DNA of 64,000 nucleotides, from assembly GCF_012940005.1 (NCBI RefSeq), contig NZ_SPMX01000029.1:1-64000 (forward strand). The letters run 5' to 3'. The DNA is from Candidatus Accumulibacter contiguus. Lineage in GTDB: Bacteria; Pseudomonadota; Gammaproteobacteria; Burkholderiales; Rhodocyclaceae. The notes beneath the pieces were generated by a model that was not told the DNA's origin, did not search any database, and worked only from the letters and a program-made list of their open reading frames with translations. Position 1 is the stretch's first letter; each line of letters starts with the position of its first letter. Position numbers and translations under genes: made by a program. This document shows, piece by piece, positions 30,592 through 37,137 of the stretch.

Positions 30592-30603
30592 TTCACGTTA
30601 GCC
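30592..30603 (+). other. Partial attC (3' core box only)
   Basis: TTCACGTTAGCC follows the stop of the preceding cassette gene by 8 bases and carries the GTTAGCC core. The hairpin and left core are missing, so most of this attC was deleted. The following 100 bases up to the RAYT gene hold REP-like repeats and no convincing gene (a short frame from ATG 30618 is probably the torn start of another cassette). Confidence 0.5.
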
Positions 30604-30683
30604 GTCAAGGAAACCAGATGCTGCAACGCCTAATCACGCAGTGGGTATATGGGGGCGGGTCACCAAGGCCGGGGTCACAAGGC

Positions 30684-30702
30684 CGGGGTCAGGTCTAACA
30701 TT
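30684..30702 (+). repeat. 19-bp inverted repeat, right arm, with REP-like GGCCGGGGTCA repeats
   Basis: CGGGGTCAGGTCTAACATT is the exact reverse complement of 26769-26787. Immediately before it the unit AAGGCCGGGGTCA occurs twice (about 30665-30692). It lies 35 bases upstream of the RAYT start codon, where RAYT-associated REP sequences are usually found. Confidence 0.8.
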
Positions 30703-30736
30703 ACAACACAAGACGAAAAGATGCTACGCTTGGCGT

Positions 30737-31591
30737 ATGGCTAGACCGCTAAGGCTCGAATTCTCTGGGGCCGTTTATCATGTCACGTCGCGCGGGGATC
30801 GAAGGGAAGAGATTTTCCTAAACGATGCGGACCGCATCGACTGGCTGGATGTGCTGGGCGTTGTTTGCGCGCGCTTCAACTGGGTCGTGCACGCCTTCTG
30901 TCAGATGACCAATCACTATCACCTGCTGCTGGAGACGCCGGATGGCAATTTGTCGCTCGGGATGCGGCATTTGAACGGCCTCTACACGCAGCGTTTCAAC
31001 CGCCGCCACGGCCTGGTTGGGCACCTCTTTCAGGGGCGCTACAAGGCGATCCTGGTGCAGAAGGAAGTCTACCTGCTGGAACTGACTCGTTATGTGGTCC
31101 TGAATCCGTTGCGCGCCGGGATGATCGTTTCGCTTGATGATTGGCCCTGGAGCAGCTTTCCGTTCGTTGTCGGCCGGGAAACTCCGCCACCATGGCTGGA
31201 TGTGGACTGGCTGCTACGGCAGTTTGCTCCGGAGCGCGACGAGGCTCGCCGCTCTTATGTGGAGTTTCTGCTGGCTGGCAGGGGTTTGCCGAGTCCCGTT
31301 CTCGAAGCCTGCCAGCAGTTGGTGCTGGGCGATCGCGCTTTCGTGGAACGGCATTGCCAGAAAGGTATTCCGGAGCAATTGCGCGAGGTCTCGAAGGCTC
31401 ATAGGCGCGCAGTGGCTTTACCGCTCGATGAGTACGCGATGCGCTACCCCGAGCGAGATCTCGCCATGGCTCTGGCCTACCAGTCCGGTGCCTATACGAT
31501 GGCGGAAATCGGCCGACATTTCGCGGTGCACTACATGACCGTCAGCCGCGCCGTGCGCAAATACGAACTGCAACAAAGAGTGACAGGGTAG
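30737..31591 (+). CDS. REP-associated tyrosine transposase (RAYT, IS200-like Y1 family)
   Basis: RAYTs are single-copy relatives of IS200/IS605 Y1 transposases that nick REP hairpins. The 284-aa protein starts MARPLRLEFSGAVYHVTSRG. The HUH metal motif is in QMTNHYHLLLET. The conserved GHLFQGRYKAI block comes next, and the nucleophilic Tyr in LELTRYVVLNPLRAG. A C-terminal helix-turn-helix (YTMAEIGRHFAVHYMTVSRAV) is present, a form seen in one RAYT subgroup. ATG 30737 is chosen over upstream starts because MARPLRLE is the family N terminus. It appears intact. Confidence 0.9.
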   Translation: MARPLRLEFSGAVYHVTSRGDRREEIFLNDADRIDWLDVLGVVCARFNWVVHAFCQMTNHYHLLLETPDGNLSLGMRHLNGLYTQRFNRRHGLVGHLFQGRYKAILVQKEVYLLELTRYVVLNPLRAGMIVSLDDWPWSSFPFVVGRETPPPWLDVDWLLRQFAPERDEARRSYVEFLLAGRGLPSPVLEACQQLVLGDRAFVERHCQKGIPEQLREVSKAHRRAVALPLDEYAMRYPERDLAMALAYQSGAYTMAEIGRHFAVHYMTVSRAVRKYELQQRVTG

Positions 31592-31796
31592 GGCTCGACC
31601 GGCTTCTCCGTTGGTGTTCGCACGGAAAGCGTCAAACCGTCGTCCCGCCGAACCGCCCACAGGCGATCGCCAGCCGACGCCGGCTTCAGATCAGGTGTAT
31701 GCCAAGGCGCAGCGCCAGGTCGACGAATCGATCCCGCTGCGGCGGACTCGCCAGCGGCATCTCGTGCAGAAGGCGCCGGATCGGCGATCCGCGAGG

Positions 31797-31829
31797 TTAA
31801 AGGGGCCAGGCTCGAATAGGGTGCCGTAG
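31797..31829 (+). repeat. 33-bp repeat, copy 1 (GGGGCCAGGCTCGAATAGGG type)
   Basis: TTAAAGGGGCCAGGCTCG and the following AATAGGGTGCCGTAG match 32902-32934 with one mismatch, in the same orientation. A further AAATAAGGGGCCAC downstream gives an imperfect internal echo of GGGGCCA. It is a small mobile-looking repeat of unknown type. The 31592-31950 gap holds this repeat and no gene I can support. Confidence 0.75.
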
Positions 31830-31950
31830 CAAGAAATAAGGGGCCACGTTCGCTTTATCCAGCGAAAATCAGGTAAAGAAGTGGGCCTCTTGTTGTCTTT
31901 CGGCGCCAAAGGGATCAGCAGACAAAACACGCCTGCCCCTTTGATTTCCA

Positions 31951-32478
31951 CTACGGCATCGAGTCGGGGGCGATCAAGCGTAGCTCGGGAAAGTAGCTGC
32001 GATAACGGCGGGCATCCCGGGTGAGCAAGGTCAGCCCGGCAACTTGGGCGTGGGCGCCAATGTAAAAGTCAGGCATCGGGGCGGTTTTGGTCCCGCCTGC
32101 ACGGCGGTAGGCGACAAAAGCTCGCCCAGCGCGGAATGCCGCCTCCCAGGGAAGGTCAGCGCGCTCCAGCAGCATATCGGACGGATCTTCCCCCCTCGCT
32201 CTAATAATTTCAAGCACTTAGCTCATTTGTAGGCATGTAACGGTACTAATGTTTTCAAGCACTTAAACAGCTACGGGGGAAGACCCGTCGGAGAGGATCG
32301 AGGCCATCTGCGACTCCGAATCGGCATAGCCGGCCAACTCCGCGTAGATGATGGGGTTGATGAACACCGCGCCATCGTTCGAGGCGGAGATGAGCTGGGC
32401 AGCCGACCAGGCGTACCATTGGGAGTCCGGGTCCGCGGCATCGATGATGACGTTGGTGTCGATGAGATAACTTCGCAT
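31951..32478 (-). pseudogene. vapC: VapC-type PIN-domain toxin, split by a small insertion
   Basis: The N-terminal half (32263-32478) reads SYLIDTNVIIDAADPDS with the first PIN Asp, then INPIIYAELAGYAD with the Glu. The C-terminal half (31951-32217) reads DLPWEAAFRAGRAF, TAPMPDFYIGAHAQVAGL with the second Asp, and TRDARRYRSYFPELRLI. These are contiguous in VapC-like ribonucleases. Here about 110 bp (32180-32289) separates them and introduces stops. Its N terminus overlaps the antitoxin stop by 1 base, the normal vapBC layout. The toxin should be inactive. Confidence 0.85.
32180..32289. repeat. About 110-bp palindrome-ended insertion within vapC
   Basis: The ends GACGGATCTTCCCCC (32180-32194) and GGGGGAAGACCCGTC (32275-32289) are inverted repeats matching at 14 of 15 bases. 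Inside, TTTCAAGCACTTA occurs twice as a direct repeat (32208-32220 and 32253-32265). The structure interrupts the PIN reading frame. It looks like a miniature element or a secondary-structure-driven insertion; no coding potential is present. Confidence 0.6.
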
Positions 32479-32705
32479 CAGTCCTCACCCCGGGTTTCGC
32501 GCATGATTTCATCGGTGGTCATGCCGCAGCCCTTGAAAGCGCCACGCAGGCGCTCAACGAGTTGCTGGCCGCGTGTTCCTCCCTTGGGCATGAGCCGGAC
32601 AACACCGTCCTTGAACTCGAACTCCACATCCGTATTCGGCATCAGCCCGGCCTGTTTGCGAATTTCAACGGGAATGGTCACCTGACCCTTGCTGGTGATG
32701 CGCAT
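32478..32705 (-). CDS. vapB: AbrB/MazE-type antitoxin (VapB)
   Basis: The 75-aa product starts MRITSKGQVTIPVEIRKQAG, the swapped-hairpin AbrB DNA-binding fold used by VapB and MazE antitoxins. A VRLMPKGG strand and a C-terminal toxin-wrapping tail follow (RLRGAFKGCGMTTDEIM). AAGGGG lies 6 bases before the start. It probably autoregulates its operon. Since the partner toxin is broken, it is an orphan antitoxin that could still counter a related toxin. Confidence 0.88.
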   Translation of the reverse strand: MRITSKGQVTIPVEIRKQAGLMPNTDVEFEFKDGVVRLMPKGGTRGQQLVERLRGAFKGCGMTTDEIMRETRGED

Positions 32706-32739
32706 AGTTTTCCCCTTCTTGCTGTAAGCAGTAAGAATA

Positions 32740-32904
32740 GCACGGCATTACGTCGGCGACCGCGTCGTGGAACGTCTACCGCCGGAGCATTCGCAGCCCG
32801 ATCGCGCCGGCCACTGGGATTCGCTCATCGTCGCGGCGGCGCTGGCCGCAGGCTGCGCAATCCTTCACTGTGAGGACATGCAGTACGGGCAGGTATTCGA
32901 GTTA
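32740..32904 (+). pseudogene. PIN-domain toxin remnant (C-terminal part)
   Basis: On the plus strand the frame through GHWDSLIVAAALAAG and CAILHCEDMQYGQVFE matches the last third of a VapC PIN domain: the Trp-Asp-Ser-Leu helix with an active-site Asp and the final EDMQ strand. No N-terminal part is present and the frame runs into the 33-bp repeat at 32902. It is a second, unrelated toxin fossil, oriented opposite to the vapC gene nearby. Confidence 0.65.
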
Positions 32905-32934
32905 AGGGGGCCAGGCTCGAATAGGGTGCCGTAG
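32902..32934 (+). repeat. 33-bp repeat, copy 2
   Basis: This is the second copy of the 31797-31829 repeat, same orientation, one mismatch. It abuts the PIN remnant on its left and the 3' end of the truncated antitoxin-like gene on its right, so both genes are cut at it. Confidence 0.75.
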
Positions 32935-33123
32935 CCTTTGATCGGATGGCTCCAACGGGTCAATGGCGACGTCCAACATCCGCGGCGGGAGACTGACGAC
33001 CGTATGGCCACAAGTCGCCTCGATCTTCTGAATGTCGGCGCAGATGGCACGGAGGTCGAAATTGAACCTCCGCGCATGTTCAGCGCGATACTTCCGAACT
33101 TCGTCAACAATAGGGTCGATCAT
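32902..33123 (-). CDS. Antitoxin-like small protein, 3' end altered by repeat
   Basis: This 73-codon frame starts MIDPIVDEVRKYRAEHARRF and continues DLRAICADIQKIEATCGHTV. Small proteins with this start are commonly encoded next to PIN-type toxins and are taken to be their antitoxins. Its ATG overlaps the toxin stop (ATGA), so the pair was translationally coupled in the order toxin then antitoxin. The native C terminus appears lost: the last codons are read from the 33-bp repeat. Confidence 0.6.
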   Translation of the reverse strand: MIDPIVDEVRKYRAEHARRFNFDLRAICADIQKIEATCGHTVVSLPPRMLDVAIDPLEPSDQRLRHPIRAWPP

Positions 33124-33601
33124 TCCAGATCTCCAAAGACCTCTTCCGGCGAACACAGTTCGGGGCACTGGTAGCCGTCCCGCTCGATGACCGACCGTAT
33201 CTTGTGCCGGGTGACCGCGTTGTTGATGTGGGTGAGGTTCCAGGTCACCACGAAGTCCATTCCGTTCAGTGCCGCTATGGCAACGGGCATGGCGTCTTCC
33301 GCGACTCCGCTGGGATTGCCCTCCTCTCCAGAACCAGCAGCTCGGTCATTCGTCCCGCGTCGTCTCCGACGTGCAACACCGGCAGCCCGTGTATGGCGTC
33401 CAGCCGCTGTGCGGCGGCCACCTCGTCACCCTTGCTGGCCTCCAGTACCACCAGCGCCGACACGAAGCACTCGCACTCGGTCAGTAGTCGATCCCATACC
33501 TCACGGGTAAGCTCCTGCCGCGCCGCAATAATCAGATCGCGGCTCGGTCTCGCCGTCAGATAGCTGATTACCGTCGTTTCGATGTAGACCCGCGGCTTCA
33601 T
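33120..33601 (-). pseudogene. PIN-domain toxin with frameshift
   Basis: From ATG 33601 the product reads KPRVYIETTVISYLTARPSR, the N terminus of a PIN-type VapC subgroup with the first acidic residues. After about residue 100 (RRAIPAES) the frame is lost. The next frame continues AEDAMPVAIAALNGMDFVVT, WNLTHINNA and ends PEEVFGDLE just at the antitoxin ATG. Adding one G near 33310 (TCGCGG to TCGGCGG on the coding strand) restores a full gene of about 160 codons. It is a second disabled toxin in this island. Confidence 0.75.
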
Positions 33602-33666
33602 GGGGTTCTTTGCGGTAGGGAGCAAGCATGCCGGGATGAGCAGTTGGCCGGAGTTTACTCCGCGTC

Positions 33667-34147
33667 GTGATGCTGATCTATCTCGACCATGCCTGGCAAG
33701 TGGTCAAGGAAAGCTGCCGCGCCGATAGGCGGGAACCGGGGGTCGCCGACCTCTACGCGGCGGTCATGGAAGGCGCCGTCGAGCGGGTGCGGCCGAAGAT
33801 GATGACCGTCGTCGCGATCATGGCCGGCCTGCTGCCGATTCTATGGGGCACCGGCACCGGTTCCGAGGTGATGAGCCGCATCGCCGCGCCGATGGTCGGG
33901 GGGATGATTTCGTCGACCGTCCTTACCCTGGCGGTGATTCCGGCGATTTATGCGCTGGTCCAGGAGTGGCGGCTGCGGCGCGGGATCGAGTAGTTCGGGT
34001 TCCTGGCACGGCAATGCTGCGCCACCCCCGGCGTTCATCAGACTGGCCATGCCGGTGGCTACCGTGGTTCGCACCGACAGGCAGCAGGCAGGCATTTCTC
34101 GTCGACCGATTTGCCGAGTGTCTCGGCAGCGGCCCTTCCGCCGGTTA
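33667..34147 (+). repeat. 481-bp duplicated segment, copy B (includes cusA 3' fragment 33667-33993)
   Basis: This is colinear with 25391-25871 at about 95% identity. It begins at a GTG in the cusA frame and encodes the final 108 residues of a CusA-like pump (ending LVQEWRLRRGIE), without promoter or pump body. Then come 154 bases of the same spacer. Substitutions are scattered, including synonymous ones, so the copies have diverged for some time or came from two related cus operons. Confidence 0.9.
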
Positions 34148-34257
34148 GTCAGAGCCCGCATCACTTGCGGAGGTGGCATTGGATCTCCTATCCTCCTTCC
34201 TATCCTTGCTATCCTTTCGCCAATCTGGCGCAAACTACTTCGCAGGAGAAACCAGGC

Positions 34258-34842
34258 ATGGGCTCCATGAGCGAACTGATGGACCGAGCACGACACCGCA
34301 TCAGCGTCGACGAATATCACAAGATGGCCGACGCGGGTGTACTCAGCCACGAAGAGAGGGTGGAACTGATCGAGGGAGAGATCGTCGACATGGCCCCCAT
34401 CGGTAGCCAACACGCCTACGTCGTCAACCAATTGGCACGCCTGTTCACGCTCGCCGCCGGCGAAGACGGTTTGGTCAGCACGCAAAACCCGATCCGCCTC
34501 AACGATCGCTGCGAACCGCAGCCCGATCTTGCCCTGCTCAAGCCCGGAGACTATATGGCGCACCTCCCCGGCCCAGCGGATGTCCTGTTGATCGTCGAGG
34601 TTGCCAGTTCATCTGTCGACTACGATCGCGGCGTGAAACTTGATCTGTACGCGCGCCACGGCATCCCGGAAGTCTGGCTACTCGATCTGACAGGCAATGA
34701 ATTGCTTGTTTGCCGCGATCCGGAGGGTGGAAAGTATCTATCGATCGCCGGACCGTCGGCGGGAGAGTGTGTCAGGCCGGTGCTGTTGCCCAGGATTGCA
34801 TGGAGGCTGGCAGAGAGGAAAACGTGGGCTGTCCCCTTTTAA
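34258..34842 (+). CDS. Uma2-family (DUF820) putative PD-(D/E)XK nuclease
   Basis: This 194-aa protein of the widespread Uma2 family has a restriction-endonuclease-like fold. HRISVDEYHKMADAGVL and ERVELIEGEIVDMAPIG form the N-terminal part. The catalytic core comprises EPQPDLALLK (Asp) and VLLIVEVASSSVDYDRGVK (Glu-X-Val with a late Lys). GIPEVWLLDL is the usual closing strand. ATG 34258 is used. Function in cells is unclear for the family. A decayed relative sits at 25876-26050 next to the other cusA-end copy. Confidence 0.8.
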   Translation: MGSMSELMDRARHRISVDEYHKMADAGVLSHEERVELIEGEIVDMAPIGSQHAYVVNQLARLFTLAAGEDGLVSTQNPIRLNDRCEPQPDLALLKPGDYMAHLPGPADVLLIVEVASSSVDYDRGVKLDLYARHGIPEVWLLDLTGNELLVCRDPEGGKYLSIAGPSAGECVRPVLLPRIAWRLAERKTWAVPF

Positions 34843-34854
34843 TCCTCCTGATCT

Positions 34855-35019
34855 CGTCCGCCCCGAGTTCGCACCCTTCGCTGCGCGGTGGTGAATCGAG
34901 CGACAAGACCTGGTAGAGCGGGTGCTGATAGGCGATGAGGCCGATGCGCATCAGATCGCTGCGCGCCTGGCTCAGACGCGCGGGCGTTAGTCCGGACAAA
35001 GAACGCGTTTGATGGTCAT
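34855..35019 (-). pseudogene. Mobile-element-associated helix-turn-helix protein remnant
   Basis: A good ribosome site (GGGGAGGATCAAAA) precedes ATG 35019 and the codons MTIKRVLCPD, then a stop. Another frame continues LTPARLSQARSDLMRIGLIA and YQHPLYQVLSLD. These pieces look like the start and the winged-helix end of one protein, with the middle deleted. I recall similar proteins near transposases but do not assign a name. It lies between the Uma2 gene and the IS1182-like element. Confidence 0.4.
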
Positions 35020-35192
35020 TTTTGATCCTCCCCGCCATGATGTCAGTCCCCAGTTGTACCAGCAGCCGTGTGCTTCCAGCAGCCTGTCGGACTTAGGCGG
35101 GAAAAGCCAGAATCTTTGGCAGATCGCCTAATTTTTTTGTGCAATGAATCTCATTTTTTTGGCTAAAGGCGCACCTTTCCTGGGTGTTTTGC

Positions 35193-36540
35193 TTACTGCA
35201 GACGCAATACGGCCATACGCTTCAAATTCCAGGACAGGCAGACGAGGTTCCATTCGCTCTGGGCAGCAGCCAAGCCGCGCATCGAGAACTGACGAAAGCC
35301 CATGACCGACTTGATGATGCCGAATACCGGTTCGACGGTTTGTTTGCGCAGGGCATAGAGTTTTCGACGGGCAACCGTCTTCAGGCGATGGGCCATCCTT
35401 TGTACCGGCGTGGCGCCATCGGGCAAGGGTGGTGCAAGGGTGGTGGTTGGGTGAACCGCGCCATGGGGTCCGGATGATGGTGCTCCCGCGCTGCCGCAAT
35501 CATCGGCGTAATCCCTTTGTCTTCACAGGCATTCGCGTTCGTCGTGCGGTGATAGCCGGTATCTGCCGTCAGATCCTTCACTGAACCCAGGCATGCGGGC
35601 ATCTGGGATAAAGCTTCCAGCATGGGAACGATCTGCTGTTTGTCGTTGGTCGCTTGCGTGACGGTGGTCGCCAAAACCAGCAGGGTGCCTGTCGCCACGG
35701 CCGCTTGGGCGTTGTAGCACTGTTCATAGCCACCCCCCGAAACCGGCATGATGCGAGACTCCTCGTCGGCCCAGTTCACTTGGTCGCACGGTCGCGGCCC
35801 CGGAACCGGTTCCTTGGGCACACGGGATGTTTTTGCTGGCGCAACTGTTTCAGTGGCCTCTGTCGTCAAAGCTTGCCGCTCGGCCTTTGCCTTCTTCCTG
35901 GCCTCGGTAGCTGCGCACTTGGCGGCCTTCTCCGGATAGGCCGCCTCCCAGGCCTTGCGCTTGGCCTCCTTCAGAGCTTCCCTGGCCAGATGCCTGGCCA
36001 TTTTCTCCTCGTACTCAGCGCGTTCGTGCGCATCGCGCCCCTTCGCACGGAGTTCAATTTTGGCTTTGGCCTCGGCAATGTCGGTGAGTAGATCCTTCCG
36101 GCGGCCGATTTCCTTCTGAAAATTCAGCCCCACAGGGAGTTCTTCGTGATCGCTTTCCGCCTTCTTGGCGTCAGCGAGCAACTGCTCTATCTCCTTCTCG
36201 ATCCGCGCTTCCATTTTCAAGGCGTGGCCGTACGACAACGCCGAATGCTTGCTGCCGTCCACCGCTGCGTCGGGATTCTCCTTGGCCAGGCCCATTTCGT
36301 AGGCAAGAACGAGGACTTGCTTGAAAATATCCTTGAACTGCCCCTGGAATCGCTTCCTGAACTCGGCCAGGGAACTGTGATCGGGGTGCGTATTGCCGGC
36401 CAGGAAGCGAAAGGGAATTGAATCGTAAGTGGCCGCTTCGATCTTGCGACTGGTAAACGTCCGGCTGACGTAGCCGTAGAGAAGAGCGCCAGGAGCGTTG
36501 CCGGGGGGATAGGCCTGGCTCCCTTTCCCGGCATACGCTC
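35193..36540 (-). pseudogene. IS1182-like transposase, 5'-truncated and frameshifted
   Basis: The readable part starts near 36535 with QAYPPGNAPGALLYGYVSRT and FRFLAGNTHPDHSSLAEFRK, the N-terminal half of IS1182-type DDE transposases. It runs through a long charged helical insert (about 36250-35850) to SGGGYEQCYNAQAAVATG and VKDLTADTGYHRT, which hold catalytic Asp residues. The frame then breaks at a tandem 11-bp duplication. The C-terminal part RKQTVEPVFGIIKSVMGFRQ with the final Glu lies in another frame to 35193. It should be inactive. Confidence 0.8.
35423..35444 (+). repeat. 11-bp tandem duplication that breaks the transposase
   Basis: GCAAGGGTGGT occurs twice in direct tandem. Deleting one copy joins the DDE N-terminal frame (through FTQPPPL) to the C-terminal frame (PDGATPVQRMAHRLKT), so this slippage event is the cause of the frameshift. 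Confidence 0.85.
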
Positions 36541-37032
36541 CCTCGAGTCTGACAGGCTGCTAGCGATGTCATCTTGTAACATACTGCCCATGAAATGAGC
36601 GATAAAGCCAATGACAACAGCGGGTTGGCCAAGCCAGACATCTGGTAACGCAGGTGGCAAGATGTCTTGAGACTCTGTAGTGATTTCAACGGGTTGCGCG
36701 GGGCAGACCTCTTGTAACGCAATCAGATCTGCCGGCCCTGTCGCCGCTTCCCCTCTCTGGCCTTTCGTCCGTCGCCAATATCCGGGGTGGGCCTCTCGCC
36801 ATGCCTTCACCCGCGCGACATGCTCGGCACCGCGGAAATAGTTCTGGTTATTGGTTTTGGCCAGCCAGGCGCGATGACTGGCGGCCTGGCTCTCTTTCCG
36901 GCAAGCCGGTTCGGAACAGTATTTCTGGTGCCTCGCGTTTCGCGCATCCGCCACGGCAGTTTCGCGCTTACTGCCATGCAGACAGGGCCTCTTGACCGCC
37001 AACTTTACGCGGTTTTTCACCGCCAGCAACAT
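36541..37032 (-). CDS. Zinc-ribbon-like protein of unknown function, 3' end lost at IS1182-like element
   Basis: From ATG 37032 the product has an N-terminal Cys cluster (RPCLHG, then HQKYCSEPACRK). The block AASHRAWLAKTNNQNYFRGA and VKAWREAHPGYWRR follows, a combination seen in a family of short proteins in beta- and deltaproteobacteria often near mobile elements. Near its end LQDDIASSL is read before the sequence enters the IS end at about 36560. The frame stays open into the IS, so the natural stop is gone. Function unknown; DNA binding is plausible from the Cys pattern. Confidence 0.55.
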
Positions 37033-37137
37033 GAACTCCAGTTTTCCGATGGGACCGTACGAAAGCGCGCCAGGACGGGGGCGTCGGCGTGCATCGCAGC
37101 AATGCGATTTTCCCATTCCTTCCTCTCTCACGACTCG

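Larger units (their letters stand above)
35080..36560 (-). mobile_element. IS1182-like insertion sequence, degenerate
   Basis: Both ends carry a similar terminal sequence in inverted orientation: CAGCCTGTCGGACTTAGG at 35080 and, reading inward from 36559 on the other strand, CAGCCTGTCAGACTCGAGG. The transposase coding region between them is IS1182/IS5-like but lacks its first part and is frameshifted. No matching target duplication is visible at the outer flanks. It has inserted next to, or into, the zinc-ribbon gene to its right. Confidence 0.65.

Noticed and set aside
26131-30603. CRISPR array as explanation for the repeated sites
   Set aside because: The repeated sites differ in length and sequence, share only core boxes and hairpin layout, and are separated by whole genes.
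30618-30698. Short frame beginning MLQRLITQWV
   Set aside because: Only 26 codons, ending in REP-like repeats; at most the torn start of a lost cassette.
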